A stretch of 64,000 nucleotides of DNA from Nocardia aurantiaca (GTDB taxonomy: Bacteria; Actinomycetota; Actinomycetes; Mycobacteriales; Mycobacteriaceae), in assembly GCF_009708175.1 (NCBI RefSeq), contig NZ_WMBB01000008.1, forward strand, positions 124,001 to 188,000, read 5' to 3'. Position 1 is the stretch's first letter, and each line of letters starts with the position of its first letter. The position numbers were made by a program, and so were the translations under genes. Below, in pieces: positions 40,889-50,496 of the stretch. The notes below the pieces were generated by a model that worked only from the letters and a program-made list of their open reading frames with translations, was not told the DNA's origin and did no database searches.

Positions 40889-42349
40889 CTAAAGGCTCGG
40901 GGTGGCGGGGGAGTTCGGGGAGCCGGGCGGCATGAGCAGGGACTTCTGCTCGCAGTAGGCGTCGAGGCCCTCGGGGCCGTTTTCGCGGCCGATGCCGGAG
41001 GTCTTGTAGCCCCCGAAGGGAGCGCAGGGGTCGAAGGCGTACCAGTTGATGGCGTAGGTGCCGGTGCGGACCTTGGCCGCGATGGCCGCGCCGTGTTCGA
41101 TGTCGGTGGTCCAGACGGAGCCGGCGAGGCCGTAGTCGCTGTCGTTGGCGATGGCGACGGCCTCGTCCTCGCTGTCGTAGGGGAGAACCGAGAGGACGGG
41201 GCCGAAGATCTCCTCGCGGGCGATGGTCATGGCGTTGGTGACGTCGGCGAAGACGGTGGGTAGGACGTACCAGCCGGGGAGGTCGGCGGGGCGGTCGCCG
41301 CCGAGGATGAGCCGGGCGCCCTCCTCTTGGCCCTTGGCGATATAGCCCTCGACGCGTTCGCGCTGCTTCTCCGAGATGAGCGGGCCGAGTTGGGCATTCG
41401 GGTCGTCGGGCAGGCCGACCGGGAACAGGCCCACGGAACTGGTGAGGGCGTCGAGGATTTCGTCGTAGCGGCCGCGCGGGGCGAGGATGCGGGTCTGAGC
41501 CACGCAGGCCTGGCCGCTGTTCATCAAACCGGCGAAGGCGAGCTTCGGCATGTCGGCGATGTCCATGTCGGGCAAGAGGATCGCGGCGGACTTGCCGCCC
41601 AGTTCCAGCGAGCAGCGCTTGAGCCCGCTGCCCGCGATGGCGGCGATCTTGCGCCCGACCGCGGTGCTGCCGGTGAAGGTGACCTTGTCGACGCCCGGGT
41701 GGGAGACCAGGTATTCGGCCGCGTCTGCCTCGGCGGGCAGCACCGACAGCACGCCCTCGGGCAGTCCGGCCTCGGCGAAGATGTCGGCCAGCAGGTTGGC
41801 GGCCAGCGGGGTGAGCGGCGCGGGTTTGAGCACCACGCTGCACCCGGCCAGCAGGGCGGGCGCGAGTTTGTTGACCGCGAGGAAGAGCGGGACATTCCAC
41901 GCGATCACGGCGGCGACCACACCGACCGGTTCGCGGGATACGCGCGTGGTGCCGAACAGGCCGGTGCGGGATTCGGTCCAGGGGAACGACTTTCCGAGTC
42001 CGGCGTAGAAGTCGAGGGTGGCGCGGGCGGGGACATAGTTGAGGGTGCTCGCGGCCATGGCGGGCGCGCCCATTTCGGCGGACAGGGCGGCGGCGAGATC
42101 GGCGGCCTTCTGGTCGAGCAGCGCGACGACGCGGCTCAGCAGGGCGGCGCGCTCCTCCGGCGGGGTGGCGGGCCAGGGTCCGCTGTCGAAGGCCCGACGG
42201 GCCGCCGCGACCGCGGCGTCGACGTCGGCGCGGGTGACGACGGGCACGCTGCCGACAGTTTCCAGGGTTGCGGGCGAGACGACGGGAAGGGTGTCCGGGC
42301 CGGCCGGCGCGGTCCAGCGGCCACCGATGAACAGACTCTGGTACTCCAT
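40889..42349 (-). CDS. NAD(P)-dependent aldehyde dehydrogenase, Rv0223c-like
   Basis: 486 aa. Catalytic Cys in NSGQACVAQTR, general-base Glu in LELGGKSA, cofactor loop FTGSTAVGRKIA and Asn in AWNVPLFLAVNKLAPALLAG are all present. C-terminal PFGGYKTSGIGRENGPEGL is the usual oligomer tail. Oxidises an unidentified aldehyde to the acid. A -10-like TAACGT (42356-42361, minus strand) ends 6 nt before the ATG, suggesting a leaderless mRNA. Order with the methyltransferase and glycosyltransferase follows rv0223c-rv0225. Confidence 0.93.
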   Translation of the reverse strand: MEYQSLFIGGRWTAPAGPDTLPVVSPATLETVGSVPVVTRADVDAAVAAARRAFDSGPWPATPPEERAALLSRVVALLDQKAADLAAALSAEMGAPAMAASTLNYVPARATLDFYAGLGKSFPWTESRTGLFGTTRVSREPVGVVAAVIAWNVPLFLAVNKLAPALLAGCSVVLKPAPLTPLAANLLADIFAEAGLPEGVLSVLPAEADAAEYLVSHPGVDKVTFTGSTAVGRKIAAIAGSGLKRCSLELGGKSAAILLPDMDIADMPKLAFAGLMNSGQACVAQTRILAPRGRYDEILDALTSSVGLFPVGLPDDPNAQLGPLISEKQRERVEGYIAKGQEEGARLILGGDRPADLPGWYVLPTVFADVTNAMTIAREEIFGPVLSVLPYDSEDEAVAIANDSDYGLAGSVWTTDIEHGAAIAAKVRTGTYAINWYAFDPCAPFGGYKTSGIGRENGPEGLDAYCEQKSLLMPPGSPNSPATPSL

Positions 42350-42588
42350 GAGAACACGTTACAGTTTTGTGCTCCGCGCTGTCCCGGGCATGCGGGGCGA
42401 ATGTCCCGCTGACCGGGATCTTCTTTGAAATTCGACTTCTCGGTTTCCAAGTCGTCGTGTCCCCGGCGCGCCGAAACCTGATTCGGATTCCAGGTTGCCA
42501 GGCCGTGGCCTATGCTCTGCCCGGTACGCCTTTCTCCACCAATCCGGTCGGTTGCTATCTATTAGCTCTTCGAAAGGTAGATCCCCTG

Positions 42589-42792
42589 ATGGCCGATGCG
42601 CATCTCGACGACTTCCTGCTCGGCGAGTTGTCCGATGTCGATTCACCGGGTGTCAGCACTCCCATGCAGCGGGCCGCGATCCAGTTGCAGCGGGTGTTGC
42701 CGCCGGGGTGGCGCGTCGAGGTCCTGGAAGCGACGTATCCGACGGTCCGGAAGGGGCAGCCGGTCCTGCGGCTCATGCTGCCGGAGGGTTGA
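42589..42792 (+). CDS. Small hypothetical protein, 67 aa
   Basis: ATG 42589 with AAAGGTAG upstream. Sequence starts MADAHLDDFLLGELSDVDSP and ends KGQPVLRLMLPEG. Acidic N-terminus, then a helix (MQRAAIQLQRVLPPGW) and a strand pair. No membrane helix. I do not recognise a family, but coding-like GC use and a ribosome site support it. Confidence 0.6.
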   Translation: MADAHLDDFLLGELSDVDSPGVSTPMQRAAIQLQRVLPPGWRVEVLEATYPTVRKGQPVLRLMLPEG

Positions 42793-42993
42793 GCCCTCCG
42801 GATGTCCGGCGGTGCAAGGGTTTTGCATACTTGTGGCAAACACGCAGCGCCCGCCGGATTCCAATTCCGACCTGTCGGTTCGCTTTTCGCCGAACGCACT
42901 ATTGCATTCGGCAGCCATAGCGAGCATGCTTTATAGCTACCGTGGATAGCTCGCTCGAAACATGAACCGTTACCGCACAGGGGAGTCCGAGTC

Positions 42994-43296
42994 ATGGCGG
43001 TGCAAGTGGTCGGCAGATCGTTGATGACCAGTGATCTCACGCCGCATCAGGCGAAAAGCGTTGGCGCAGGCGGTTGGGTGGTGTCTTTCCTGCCGGGCCG
43101 GACGCTGACCACGGAGCAAGCCGCCGCGGCATTGCAGGCGGCCGAGGCGGTTGCCGCCGTGAATGCCCTGGCCGGTCAGGTCGGCCTGACCGCCATGGAG
43201 ACCGTCGGGTTGGCTACCCAGGAGTCACCATGGGGCGAACCCGAACCGTGCACCGCGCTGGGTCGCATCTGGCGGCGTGGATTCTCCATACGCTGA
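42994..43296 (+). CDS. Small hypothetical protein, 100 aa
   Basis: ATG 42994 with GGGGAG upstream. Residues 23-80 (SVGAGGWVVSFLPGRTLTTEQAAAALQAAEAVAAVNALAGQVGL) give a strand and two Ala-rich helices. Its last 72 bp overlap the 3' end of the convergent methyltransferase gene, so the C-terminal 24 residues may be poorly constrained. No known function. Confidence 0.6.
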   Translation: MAVQVVGRSLMTSDLTPHQAKSVGAGGWVVSFLPGRTLTTEQAAAALQAAEAVAAVNALAGQVGLTAMETVGLATQESPWGEPEPCTALGRIWRRGFSIR

Positions 43297-44085
43297 TCGC
43301 GGCCGCTTGGTGGCCACCACCACGAGGTTGCTGACCAGCAGCTCCCGCAGCACCGGGACATGCACCACCCACCAGGCCCAGTGCGGGTGATAGCGCGGGA
43401 ACACCGCGAGAATCCTGATGTCGTCCGGAGTTTCGCGGGCCCAGCGCAAACCCTCCGCGGCCCGCACCGCGAACAGTGACCGCCCGAAGCGGTTCTTCGG
43501 CTCGCGTCCGTGCTTGCGCCGATATCGCCGTGCCGCGTACTCCCCGCCCAGGTAGTGCCACGGCCCGGTCTCATGCCCGCCGAAGGGCCCGTGCCAGACG
43601 GTGTATGAAAAGACCATGAGGCCACCGGGTTTGGTGACCCGCAGCATTTCCCCGGCCATCACCCACGGATGCGGCACGTGCTCGGCCACATTCGAGGAGA
43701 TACAGACCTCCACCGCGTCATCGCGGAACGGCAGCGCCATCCCGGACCCGCGCACCGCGCCCGCGACCCGCAACCCCGCCGCGTGCATCTCCGACGGATC
43801 GGGCTCGACCGGCAGGTAGCGTGCTCCGGCGCGGCCGAACTCATCCGCGAAATATCCCGGGCCGCCGCCCACATCCAGCACGATGGCGCCCCGCAGCGAG
43901 TCTCCGGTCAGATCCCGATAGAAGTCGGACACCAGATCGGCGGTATCGGCGGCCACCCCGCCGTAGAAGACCGCCGGATCGCTCTGCTCGAACCGGAAAC
44001 TGCCCAGCAGTCGTAGCGACCGACGCAGCGTCGCCCGGCGGGCGAATCGCGGGCGGCGCGGCGTGGTCTGCTCAGCTCGAAGCAC
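43225..44085 (-). CDS. Class I SAM-dependent methyltransferase, Rv0224c-like
   Basis: 286 aa, GTG start. SAM motif VLDVGGGPGYFADEFGRAGARYLPVEPD, then ALPFRDDAVEVCISSNVAEHVPHPWVMAGEMLRVTKPGGLMVFSYT. The basic N-terminus (RRPRFARRATLRRSLRLLG) may bind membrane or anionic substrate. It is opposite a glycosyltransferase of the same conserved block, so envelope glycan or lipid methylation is likely. The acceptor is unknown. Confidence 0.9.
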   Translation of the reverse strand: MLRAEQTTPRRPRFARRATLRRSLRLLGSFRFEQSDPAVFYGGVAADTADLVSDFYRDLTGDSLRGAIVLDVGGGPGYFADEFGRAGARYLPVEPDPSEMHAAGLRVAGAVRGSGMALPFRDDAVEVCISSNVAEHVPHPWVMAGEMLRVTKPGGLMVFSYTVWHGPFGGHETGPWHYLGGEYAARRYRRKHGREPKNRFGRSLFAVRAAEGLRWARETPDDIRILAVFPRYHPHWAWWVVHVPVLRELLVSNLVVVATKRPRSAYGESTPPDATQRGARFGFAPW

Positions 44086-44388
44086 GGCGGCCAGTCTCGC
44101 ACAGCGGGGTCCGCCGGCAGTGCGCCTCCCCGGGACTGCGGCGGGCGGTCCCCGAGCCGCTCACCGATGAGCACCCATACCGGGATTTCGGCGCCGACCC
44201 GATTTCCGGGGGTGCCCCCAGGGATTACCCCTCCTCGCGAAATCGGTCGTGCCGAGAACGCGGCCGCGGGCGAAATCTGATCGATCGTGGCAGGTCGGAT
44301 GACCCACTGGTGGTCCGTGAGTGGCCGGCGGGCTATATGGTGGAGCCCATTGTCCGTCCGTCCCCGACTGCGACCTGGAGACCCGCCT
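44086..44388. other. 303-bp divergent intergenic region
   Basis: Between methyltransferase and glycosyltransferase starts. I see a GGGGGTGCCCCC hairpin (near 44208-44219) and no convincing small ORF. It should contain both promoters. Confidence 0.45.
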
Positions 44389-45558
44389 GTGCGTGAAGTG
44401 CTGCTGCTGTGCTGGCGCGACACCGGACATCCGCAGGGTGGCGGGAGCGAGCGTTATCTGGAGCAGGTCGGTGCGCAGCTGGCGGCGCGCGGCGTCAAGG
44501 TCACGCTGCGGACCGCCGGGTATCCGGGGGCGGCCAGGCGGGAAATGGTGGACGGCATCGAGATCAGCCGCGGTGGCGGCCGGTTCACCGTGTATCCGCG
44601 GGCGCTGGCGGCCATTGCGCTGGGCAGGCTCGGGATCGGGCCGCTGAAGGGCTTGCGCCCCGACGCGGTCATCGACACCCAGAACGGCATCCCCTTCTTC
44701 GCCTGCGCCGCGACGGCCGCGCCGACCGTGGTGCTGGTGCATCACGGGCATCGGGAGCAGTGGCCGGTGGCCGGACGGCTGATCGGGCGGATCGGCTGGT
44801 GGATCGAATCGCGGTTGTCGCCGCGCGTGCACCGGCGCAATCAGTATCTGACGGTCTCGCTGCCGTCGGCCGAGGAGCTGACCGCGCTCGGGGTGGCCAA
44901 GACGCGAATCGCGGTGGTGCGCAATGGCGCGGAGCCCATTCCCGCGCAGGTCCCCGCCGGCGACCACGCCACCCGCACCGGGCACCCCAGTATCGTGGTG
45001 CTCTCACGGCTGGTGCCGCACAAGCAGATCGAGGACGCCATGGCCGTGGTGGCCGGGCTGCGCGGGCGGATTCCCGGCCTGCACCTCGACGTGATCGGCG
45101 ACGGCTGGTGGGCCGACAACCTGCGCGCCCACGCCCACGAGCTCGGCATCGCCGACGCGGTCACCTTCCACGGGCACGTGGACGAGGACGAGAAGCATCG
45201 GCTGCTGGCCCGCGCGTGGGTGCACGTACTGCCCTCGCGCAAGGAGGGCTGGGGGCTGGCGGTCATCGAGGCGGCCCAGCACGGGGTGCCCACGGTCGGG
45301 TACCGCAGTTCGCGCGGGCTCACCGATTCCATCGTGGACGGCGTGACCGGACTGCTGGTCGACGACTCGGCGCAGCTGACCGAGGCCGTCGGCGAACTGC
45401 TCGGCAATCGCGAGGCGCGTACCGTGCTCGGGGAGAAGGCGCGAGCGCGGGCTCGCGAGTTCTCCTGGGAGCAGACCGGAAACGGCGTCTACGAGGTGCT
45501 GTCCGCGGTGACCCGCGGCGGGCGGGTGAGCGGTCTGATCGCGCCCGCGCGAGTGTGA
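44389..45558 (+). CDS. GT4-family glycosyltransferase, Rv0225-like
   Basis: 389 aa from the GTG at 44389, which gives VREVLLLCWRDTGHPQGGGSERYLEQVG, the usual N-terminal Rossmann start with its Gly loop; starts further upstream are possible. C-terminal donor domain: VVLSRLVPHKQIEDAMAVVAGL, then the EX7E-type block PSRKEGWGLAVIEAAQHGVPTVGY. Retaining transfer from a nucleotide-sugar to an envelope glycan or lipid is likely. Matches mycobacterial gene order. Donor and acceptor not known. Confidence 0.92.
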   Translation: MREVLLLCWRDTGHPQGGGSERYLEQVGAQLAARGVKVTLRTAGYPGAARREMVDGIEISRGGGRFTVYPRALAAIALGRLGIGPLKGLRPDAVIDTQNGIPFFACAATAAPTVVLVHHGHREQWPVAGRLIGRIGWWIESRLSPRVHRRNQYLTVSLPSAEELTALGVAKTRIAVVRNGAEPIPAQVPAGDHATRTGHPSIVVLSRLVPHKQIEDAMAVVAGLRGRIPGLHLDVIGDGWWADNLRAHAHELGIADAVTFHGHVDEDEKHRLLARAWVHVLPSRKEGWGLAVIEAAQHGVPTVGYRSSRGLTDSIVDGVTGLLVDDSAQLTEAVGELLGNREARTVLGEKARARAREFSWEQTGNGVYEVLSAVTRGGRVSGLIAPARV

Positions 45559-45645
45559 CCGGCGCGCATCGCGATTCGGCGACTCTCGACGCGGATCCGC
45601 GACGATTCCTGGCATCGAGGCATGTGGATCGTCCTGGTCATCGCA

Positions 45646-47640
45646 CTAGTCGGCATTGTCGTGATCGGGGTGGGGTTCGCACCCGGCTTCCCGCGGGACC
45701 GAACGCCGCGTCGCCGAATAGATTGCGGCGGTGAGGAATCCGCTGACAAGCAGCGCCGCCCACAGCAGATGCGCGGCGCCGGACAGGCGGCGGTTGGGGG
45801 CCGACGCGTCATGGGCGGCGATATCGCCCGGCACCCGGTACAGCTGCACATCCCGGTCGGCGTAGACGGGATTCAACTGGGCCAGAGTGGCTTTCGATTC
45901 GCCCAGCGGTCCGGGAGTGCCGTCCTCGACCAGCACCCAGCCGACCCCGAGTTCGGCCAGTTCGTTCGCCGATCCGCCGCGCAACAGCAGTTTCTCCACC
46001 TTCCGTGCGCGCTCGCCCTCACCGGCGACCACGCCGCCACGCACGGGAAGCTCCCCGGTCTGCAGGACATCTCGCCGCAGCATGCGCGGGGCCGGATCCA
46101 GGACCGGCGCACTGCCCGAATACCTGAACCTCCGGAACATCCCCGCGGGCAGCACCGCGACATCCCCGGGCGCGTCGACCGTAGCCGCCACTCGCTGCCA
46201 GCCGGCCGGATAGTGCACCGGCCGCAGCGCGCCTCCGACTCCCCATGCCATATCCGGCAGCGTGAGGAACAGGACGGCCAGGAAAAGCACCGCGGTCGCG
46301 CCCGTTCGAGCCCGCGGCGACTCCACGCTCGCACCATCCACCATGGTGGAAATCCGGCGTCCGACCGTCCGGCATCCGGCCGCCGCGCACAACGCGTATG
46401 CGGGAACGGCCAGGGCCACGTACTTCTGGGTGTCGCGGAACAGCCCGGCGCCCGGCACCCTGGTCACCAGGAACTCGCCCACCGACAGCCCCCAGCCGGT
46501 CGCCCCCAGCGCGGGCAGGACGATCGCCGCCGCCGCCAGCGCGACCAATCGTCGGCGAACCACACGCCCCTGGCCGTGACCTGGATCCCGATCGGATTCA
46601 CCGTCCGGCGCGTTGTCCGCTCCGGACGTGTCGTCCGGTCGCGCGTCGCGGCGGTCCCGGGCGTGAGTGGCTGCGCCCGAACAGGATTCGGCGGCCGCGC
46701 CGGCGCCGAGGACCGTGCGGATCCCGGTCGCCACGAGGACGAGCAGGAGTACCGTTCCGGCCAGCGCGAGGAATGTCGTGCGCGAACCGGGTACAGCGGT
46801 GCCGTTCCAGATGCCGCCCAGACCGGCCAGGCTGCCGAGGGTACCGAGCCACGGTTCCGCGCGGGCCGCGAAGGCCGCGATGCCCGCCGGATCGGAGGGT
46901 TCGGCACCCGCGCCCGACAGGGCGGTCGCGGTCAGCCAGGGCGCCGCCGACAGCAGCCAGAGTGCCGCCGCCGCAGGCAGATTCCGCCTGCCGACCAGCA
47001 GCACTGCCATGACTCCCGCCAGCAGTGAACCGGTCGGGGTGAGCCCGGCCGCCGCGAAGCAGCCGGCAAGTCCCGCCCACCCGCCCAACGAGCCAGGTGG
47101 TGAGGTGGTGGCGGGCCGTGCAGTGGCGTCGGCGCCGGTCACCGCGCGTCGACGATGCCCGGTGCCGATGTGTATGCGCAATCGTGTGGCGAGCACTGCG
47201 ATCCAGGGCAGTGCGGCATAGCCGGTGAGCAAGCTCCAATGCCCCTGCAGAAGACGCTCGGCCACATAGGGATTCCAAATGGCCACGGTGGCCGCCACCA
47301 GCTGCGGCCCCAGTGACACGTCCAGCAGATCGCGCACCAGGACGGCCGCGCCCCAGCCCGCCAGCCAGAGCGCCGCCAGCAGAATCACTTTGACGAAGAG
47401 CCCGCCGTCGACAACGACCGACGCGACGGCGATCAGCGCGTCCTGCGGTACCGCCCGCGGCGCCGCATCGCCCAGCCCGAGGGCGGAATCGGTCAGATAC
47501 GACCGCGGCGTGCTGACGGCGTCCCGCAACAGCAGATACCCCGGCCCGAGCAGCGGACCGAGCACGATCACCGCCTGCACCAGGCTGTATCCCGCGGGCG
47601 CCAGCTCAGCCCACCGCCGCTCCCGACCCTGCGCGCTCAC
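45646..47640 (-). CDS. Large polytopic membrane protein, Rv0226c-like
   Basis: 664 aa. About twelve hydrophobic helices; the block TVAIWNPYVAERLLQGHWSLLTGYAALPWIA resembles GT-C/dolichol-mannosyltransferase-like proteins, and an Asp/Arg-rich loop splits the protein near residue 345. Near the C-terminus is an extracytoplasmic domain (VAATVDAPGDVAVLPAGMFRRF, ELGVGWVLVEDGTPG). Starts 9 bp after the flippase stop. A role in envelope polysaccharide assembly is likely from context. Confidence 0.85.
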   Translation of the reverse strand: MSAQGRERRWAELAPAGYSLVQAVIVLGPLLGPGYLLLRDAVSTPRSYLTDSALGLGDAAPRAVPQDALIAVASVVVDGGLFVKVILLAALWLAGWGAAVLVRDLLDVSLGPQLVAATVAIWNPYVAERLLQGHWSLLTGYAALPWIAVLATRLRIHIGTGHRRRAVTGADATARPATTSPPGSLGGWAGLAGCFAAAGLTPTGSLLAGVMAVLLVGRRNLPAAAALWLLSAAPWLTATALSGAGAEPSDPAGIAAFAARAEPWLGTLGSLAGLGGIWNGTAVPGSRTTFLALAGTVLLLVLVATGIRTVLGAGAAAESCSGAATHARDRRDARPDDTSGADNAPDGESDRDPGHGQGRVVRRRLVALAAAAIVLPALGATGWGLSVGEFLVTRVPGAGLFRDTQKYVALAVPAYALCAAAGCRTVGRRISTMVDGASVESPRARTGATAVLFLAVLFLTLPDMAWGVGGALRPVHYPAGWQRVAATVDAPGDVAVLPAGMFRRFRYSGSAPVLDPAPRMLRRDVLQTGELPVRGGVVAGEGERARKVEKLLLRGGSANELAELGVGWVLVEDGTPGPLGESKATLAQLNPVYADRDVQLYRVPGDIAAHDASAPNRRLSGAAHLLWAALLVSGFLTAAIYSATRRSVPREAGCEPHPDHDNAD

Positions 47641-47649
47641 ACCGGCACC

Positions 47650-49002
47650 CTACGTTCCGCTCGCCCCGAGATCGGGGACCCGCGTTGGGCTCTCGGCCCC
47701 GTCGTTCGCGGCGCGCAGGGCCACGCCCGTGATGACCAGGGTGGTCACCGCGGCCGTGACCGTGGCGGTGATGATCAGCGACAGCATCGAATGCGCGCAC
47801 GTCAGCATGACCGCGATCCCGGCGCCCAGCCCGATCCACGTGATCGCCGCCGGCGCCGTCCGATCCGTCGCGATCGCCGACAGCAGCGCCGCCTGGAGCA
47901 CGGCCAGCAGCGCCCCCTGGAGCGCGAACAGCCACAGCGATCCTTCGATCGGCGCGTAGTCCTTTCCGGCGAACAACGGCGCCAGCGGCGCGGCGACAGC
48001 TGCTCCGGCCACCGTGACCGCCCCGATCCCCACCAGCACGGCCAGCGCCGACCGCATGGCGCGCGCCGAGTGCTGCGGCTGCGCCATCCGGGGATACAGC
48101 ACCACCCCGACCGCCTGCGGCAGCCAGAATGCGATCTTGGCGGCAATCGCCCCCAACGCGTACCGCCCGGCATCGTTCTCGTCCAGCACGATCCGCGAGA
48201 TCAGCAGATCCGCCGACGACAATGCCATCAACGCCGCCTGCACCTGGGTGGCCCGGAAGACCGGAAGCACCCCGAGCGTGCGGTCGACGGCGCGCTCCGG
48301 CGCCGACATGGCGGATACCCCGCCGATTCCCGCCGAGACGCTCGACATCGGCTGCGCCCCGGTCTCGGAAGCCGACGGCGAGGGCCTGCGCGCCTGATCG
48401 GCCTCCTCGTCTGCCAGATGCCGGGCGGCCAAGGTCGCGCAGGTAACCCCGGCAGCGCCCGCCCACAGGGCGGCCGCGGGCCCGCCACCGACGGCCAGAA
48501 CGATCAACGCGGGGGCCACCCGGACGATCGCCGCGCCGCCCAGCACCACGGCCAGCTCCCGGAATCGGCTGCCGCCCTGCAGAATTCCCTGTTCCCCCGC
48601 CAGCAACACCAGTACCGGCGCCGAGCACAGTGCTCCGGCCGCCGCCGCGACCTCCACTTTCAGCCCTGCGGCGATGACCGGTACCAGTGCCAACGACAGC
48701 CCGGCGACCAGGCCGGCGCAACGCAGCGCGAGCGCTCGCGCGGCGGCCACGGACGCCGCCCGCACGACCTCCCGTGCCACCACGTTCTGCAGTGCCAGCG
48801 CGGGCACCGCGCACAGCATCTGCACCGCCAGCAGGCTCGCGAACGAGCTGTACCCCGCCACGCCCAGCCACCGGCTGGCGAGCAATTGCAGCAGATATCC
48901 GGCCACATTCGCGGTCATCGCCCCCACCGTCACCAAGGTCAGGTCCTTGACCACAGGCAGACGGCGTACGGCAGACACGCCCGCAATGCTCCCATCCGCC
49001 AT
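47650..49002 (-). CDS. Polysaccharide flippase (MOP/Wzx-like)
   Basis: 450 aa from ATG 49002 (a GTG 8 codons later is an alternative). Begins VVKDLTLVTVGAMTANVAGYLLQLLASRWLGVAGYSSFASLLA, the typical Wzx/MATE-like first helix pair. About twelve helices follow, with SSADLLISRIVLDENDAGRYALGAIAAKIAFWLPQAVGVVLYPRMA in the second half. It should move lipid-linked glycans across the membrane. Operon with the Rv0226c-like gene. Confidence 0.87.
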   Translation of the reverse strand: MADGSIAGVSAVRRLPVVKDLTLVTVGAMTANVAGYLLQLLASRWLGVAGYSSFASLLAVQMLCAVPALALQNVVAREVVRAASVAAARALALRCAGLVAGLSLALVPVIAAGLKVEVAAAAGALCSAPVLVLLAGEQGILQGGSRFRELAVVLGGAAIVRVAPALIVLAVGGGPAAALWAGAAGVTCATLAARHLADEEADQARRPSPSASETGAQPMSSVSAGIGGVSAMSAPERAVDRTLGVLPVFRATQVQAALMALSSADLLISRIVLDENDAGRYALGAIAAKIAFWLPQAVGVVLYPRMAQPQHSARAMRSALAVLVGIGAVTVAGAAVAAPLAPLFAGKDYAPIEGSLWLFALQGALLAVLQAALLSAIATDRTAPAAITWIGLGAGIAVMLTCAHSMLSLIITATVTAAVTTLVITGVALRAANDGAESPTRVPDLGASGT

Positions 49003-49111
49003 CTCCGCCGGTCCGCGCGCCCCTCGGCCCCGCTGCCGAACCTCCGTGCCGCCGGATGCCGCTCCGGTCGGCGGCCGACGATCCACCGGCCCGGGAGTGC
49101 GGGCGGGAAAA

Positions 49112-49154
49112 CGACAGCGGCCCAGCACCGTCGGAAGGTGCTGGGCCGCTGTCG
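49112..49154 (-). terminator. Terminator after the DUF3068 gene
   Basis: An 18-bp perfect stem (49112-49129 with 49137-49154) and 7-nt loop lie 12 bp after the DUF3068 stop. The minus-strand exit reads TTTTCC. Confidence 0.85.
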
Positions 49155-49166
49155 AACCTGGAGCCG

Positions 49167-50309
49167 CTACGGCTTCTTGTTCATGTCGATCTGCTGGGTC
49201 GGGGCGTCGAAGTCGCGCACGCCCGCACCGCCCGAGGGGGCGGAGGGGACCCGGCGGACCGGGGTGCCGCCCTTGCCGTTCTTGCCGAGGAAGCCGAGCA
49301 GCAGGCCCGCGATCACGAACATCAGGCCGAAGACGCCGAAGATGATCGGCAGGATGCGGCCGTACAGCGACAGCTTGTCCATATTGTCCTTGGCCACCGA
49401 GATCTGCGACTCGATGGTGTTCTCGTCGAACACCACGGTCGACTTCAGGGCGGTCACCTCGGGCTTGTCACCGCTGCGAGCGTAGAACAGGTGAATCTGC
49501 TCCTGGCCCTTGATGATCGTGCCGGTCTGCGGCTCGACCCACAGGTCGCGGACGTTGGTGTAGTAGCGCGCCATGGTGACGTCGCCGTCACCCTCCACGC
49601 CCCACTTTTCGGCGGGCAGGGTCAGCTTGTTGGTCGGCGAGTTGGCGACGGTGGACAGGTCGGTGACCGGCGCCGTCATCTGGAAGTGATAGACCTTCAG
49701 ATCGTTGATCTCGGTCTCTTCGAGATAGTTGGCATCGAAGGTCTTGCGCACGTTCAGGTCGAAGTACGGGTAGGTCTTCTTCTCGGTGCCGATCGGGAAG
49801 CGGTACTGGAGGCCGGTGTGCTGCACCGGGTCCATCACACTCTCGCCCTTCTTGTCGACCGTCACCGCGATGGCGCCATTGGGGCCGCCGTCGACCGAGT
49901 CCACCGGTTGTCCGGTCTTGCGGTCGATGGTGACGCGGTCGATGGTCGCCGTCAGCAGGCCCGTGTCGCCTTGCTTGTCGGTGCGGCGCAGGGTCTGACC
50001 GGCCTGGATGGTCATTCGCGAAGCGTCCGACGGGTCTTCGACGGTGAGGAAGCGCTGCGAGACCAGCGGGACGTTCTGGTCGACCTTGGCCGGCCCCGTG
50101 CCCGAGGTCAGCGACTTGGCGTCCAGAACCTCACTGGGGGCGCCGGCCTGCGGATTGGTCGCGACGGTCGTGATCTCCAGGTCCAGCGGGGTTTTCGCGA
50201 GCCGGCTCACCGTATAGGTGGGGATCATGATCGCGGCGACGAGCAGCATCGCACCGAGCCCCACGAGTACGCAGGCCACCGTCCTTCTGGTACCGGCACT
50301 GAGTGCCAT
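49167..50309 (-). CDS. DUF3068 (PorA-family) membrane-anchored protein, Rv0227c-like
   Basis: 380 aa. ATG 50309 has AGGAG upstream. N-terminal helix (TVACVLVGLGAMLLVAAIMIPTYTV), a large extracytoplasmic beta domain (TDKQGDTGLLTATIDRVTIDRKTGQPVDSVDGG region) and a C-terminal helix (IFGVFGLMFVIAGLLLGFLG) with a short cytosolic tail. The family is restricted to mycolic-acid actinobacteria and linked to the envelope; its exact role is unknown. Monocistronic, ended by a strong terminator. Confidence 0.9.
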   Translation of the reverse strand: MALSAGTRRTVACVLVGLGAMLLVAAIMIPTYTVSRLAKTPLDLEITTVATNPQAGAPSEVLDAKSLTSGTGPAKVDQNVPLVSQRFLTVEDPSDASRMTIQAGQTLRRTDKQGDTGLLTATIDRVTIDRKTGQPVDSVDGGPNGAIAVTVDKKGESVMDPVQHTGLQYRFPIGTEKKTYPYFDLNVRKTFDANYLEETEINDLKVYHFQMTAPVTDLSTVANSPTNKLTLPAEKWGVEGDGDVTMARYYTNVRDLWVEPQTGTIIKGQEQIHLFYARSGDKPEVTALKSTVVFDENTIESQISVAKDNMDKLSLYGRILPIIFGVFGLMFVIAGLLLGFLGKNGKGGTPVRRVPSAPSGGAGVRDFDAPTQQIDMNKKP

Positions 50310-50496
50310 GCAGGTTCTCCTCGTCGTCGAACACGTCTTTGCTCCAGCACTGCGGTCGCCGCGCAGCACTCGTGAGCCCAGACACTAACAGTCCGAGCGG
50401 TCCCAGAGTGCGGCCGAGGCAGGAAAACACCCCGAAACATCCCGGAGTCGGGCGGCGGACGCCCGCGGGAACGGCGACAAGGCAGACTGGGATCCG

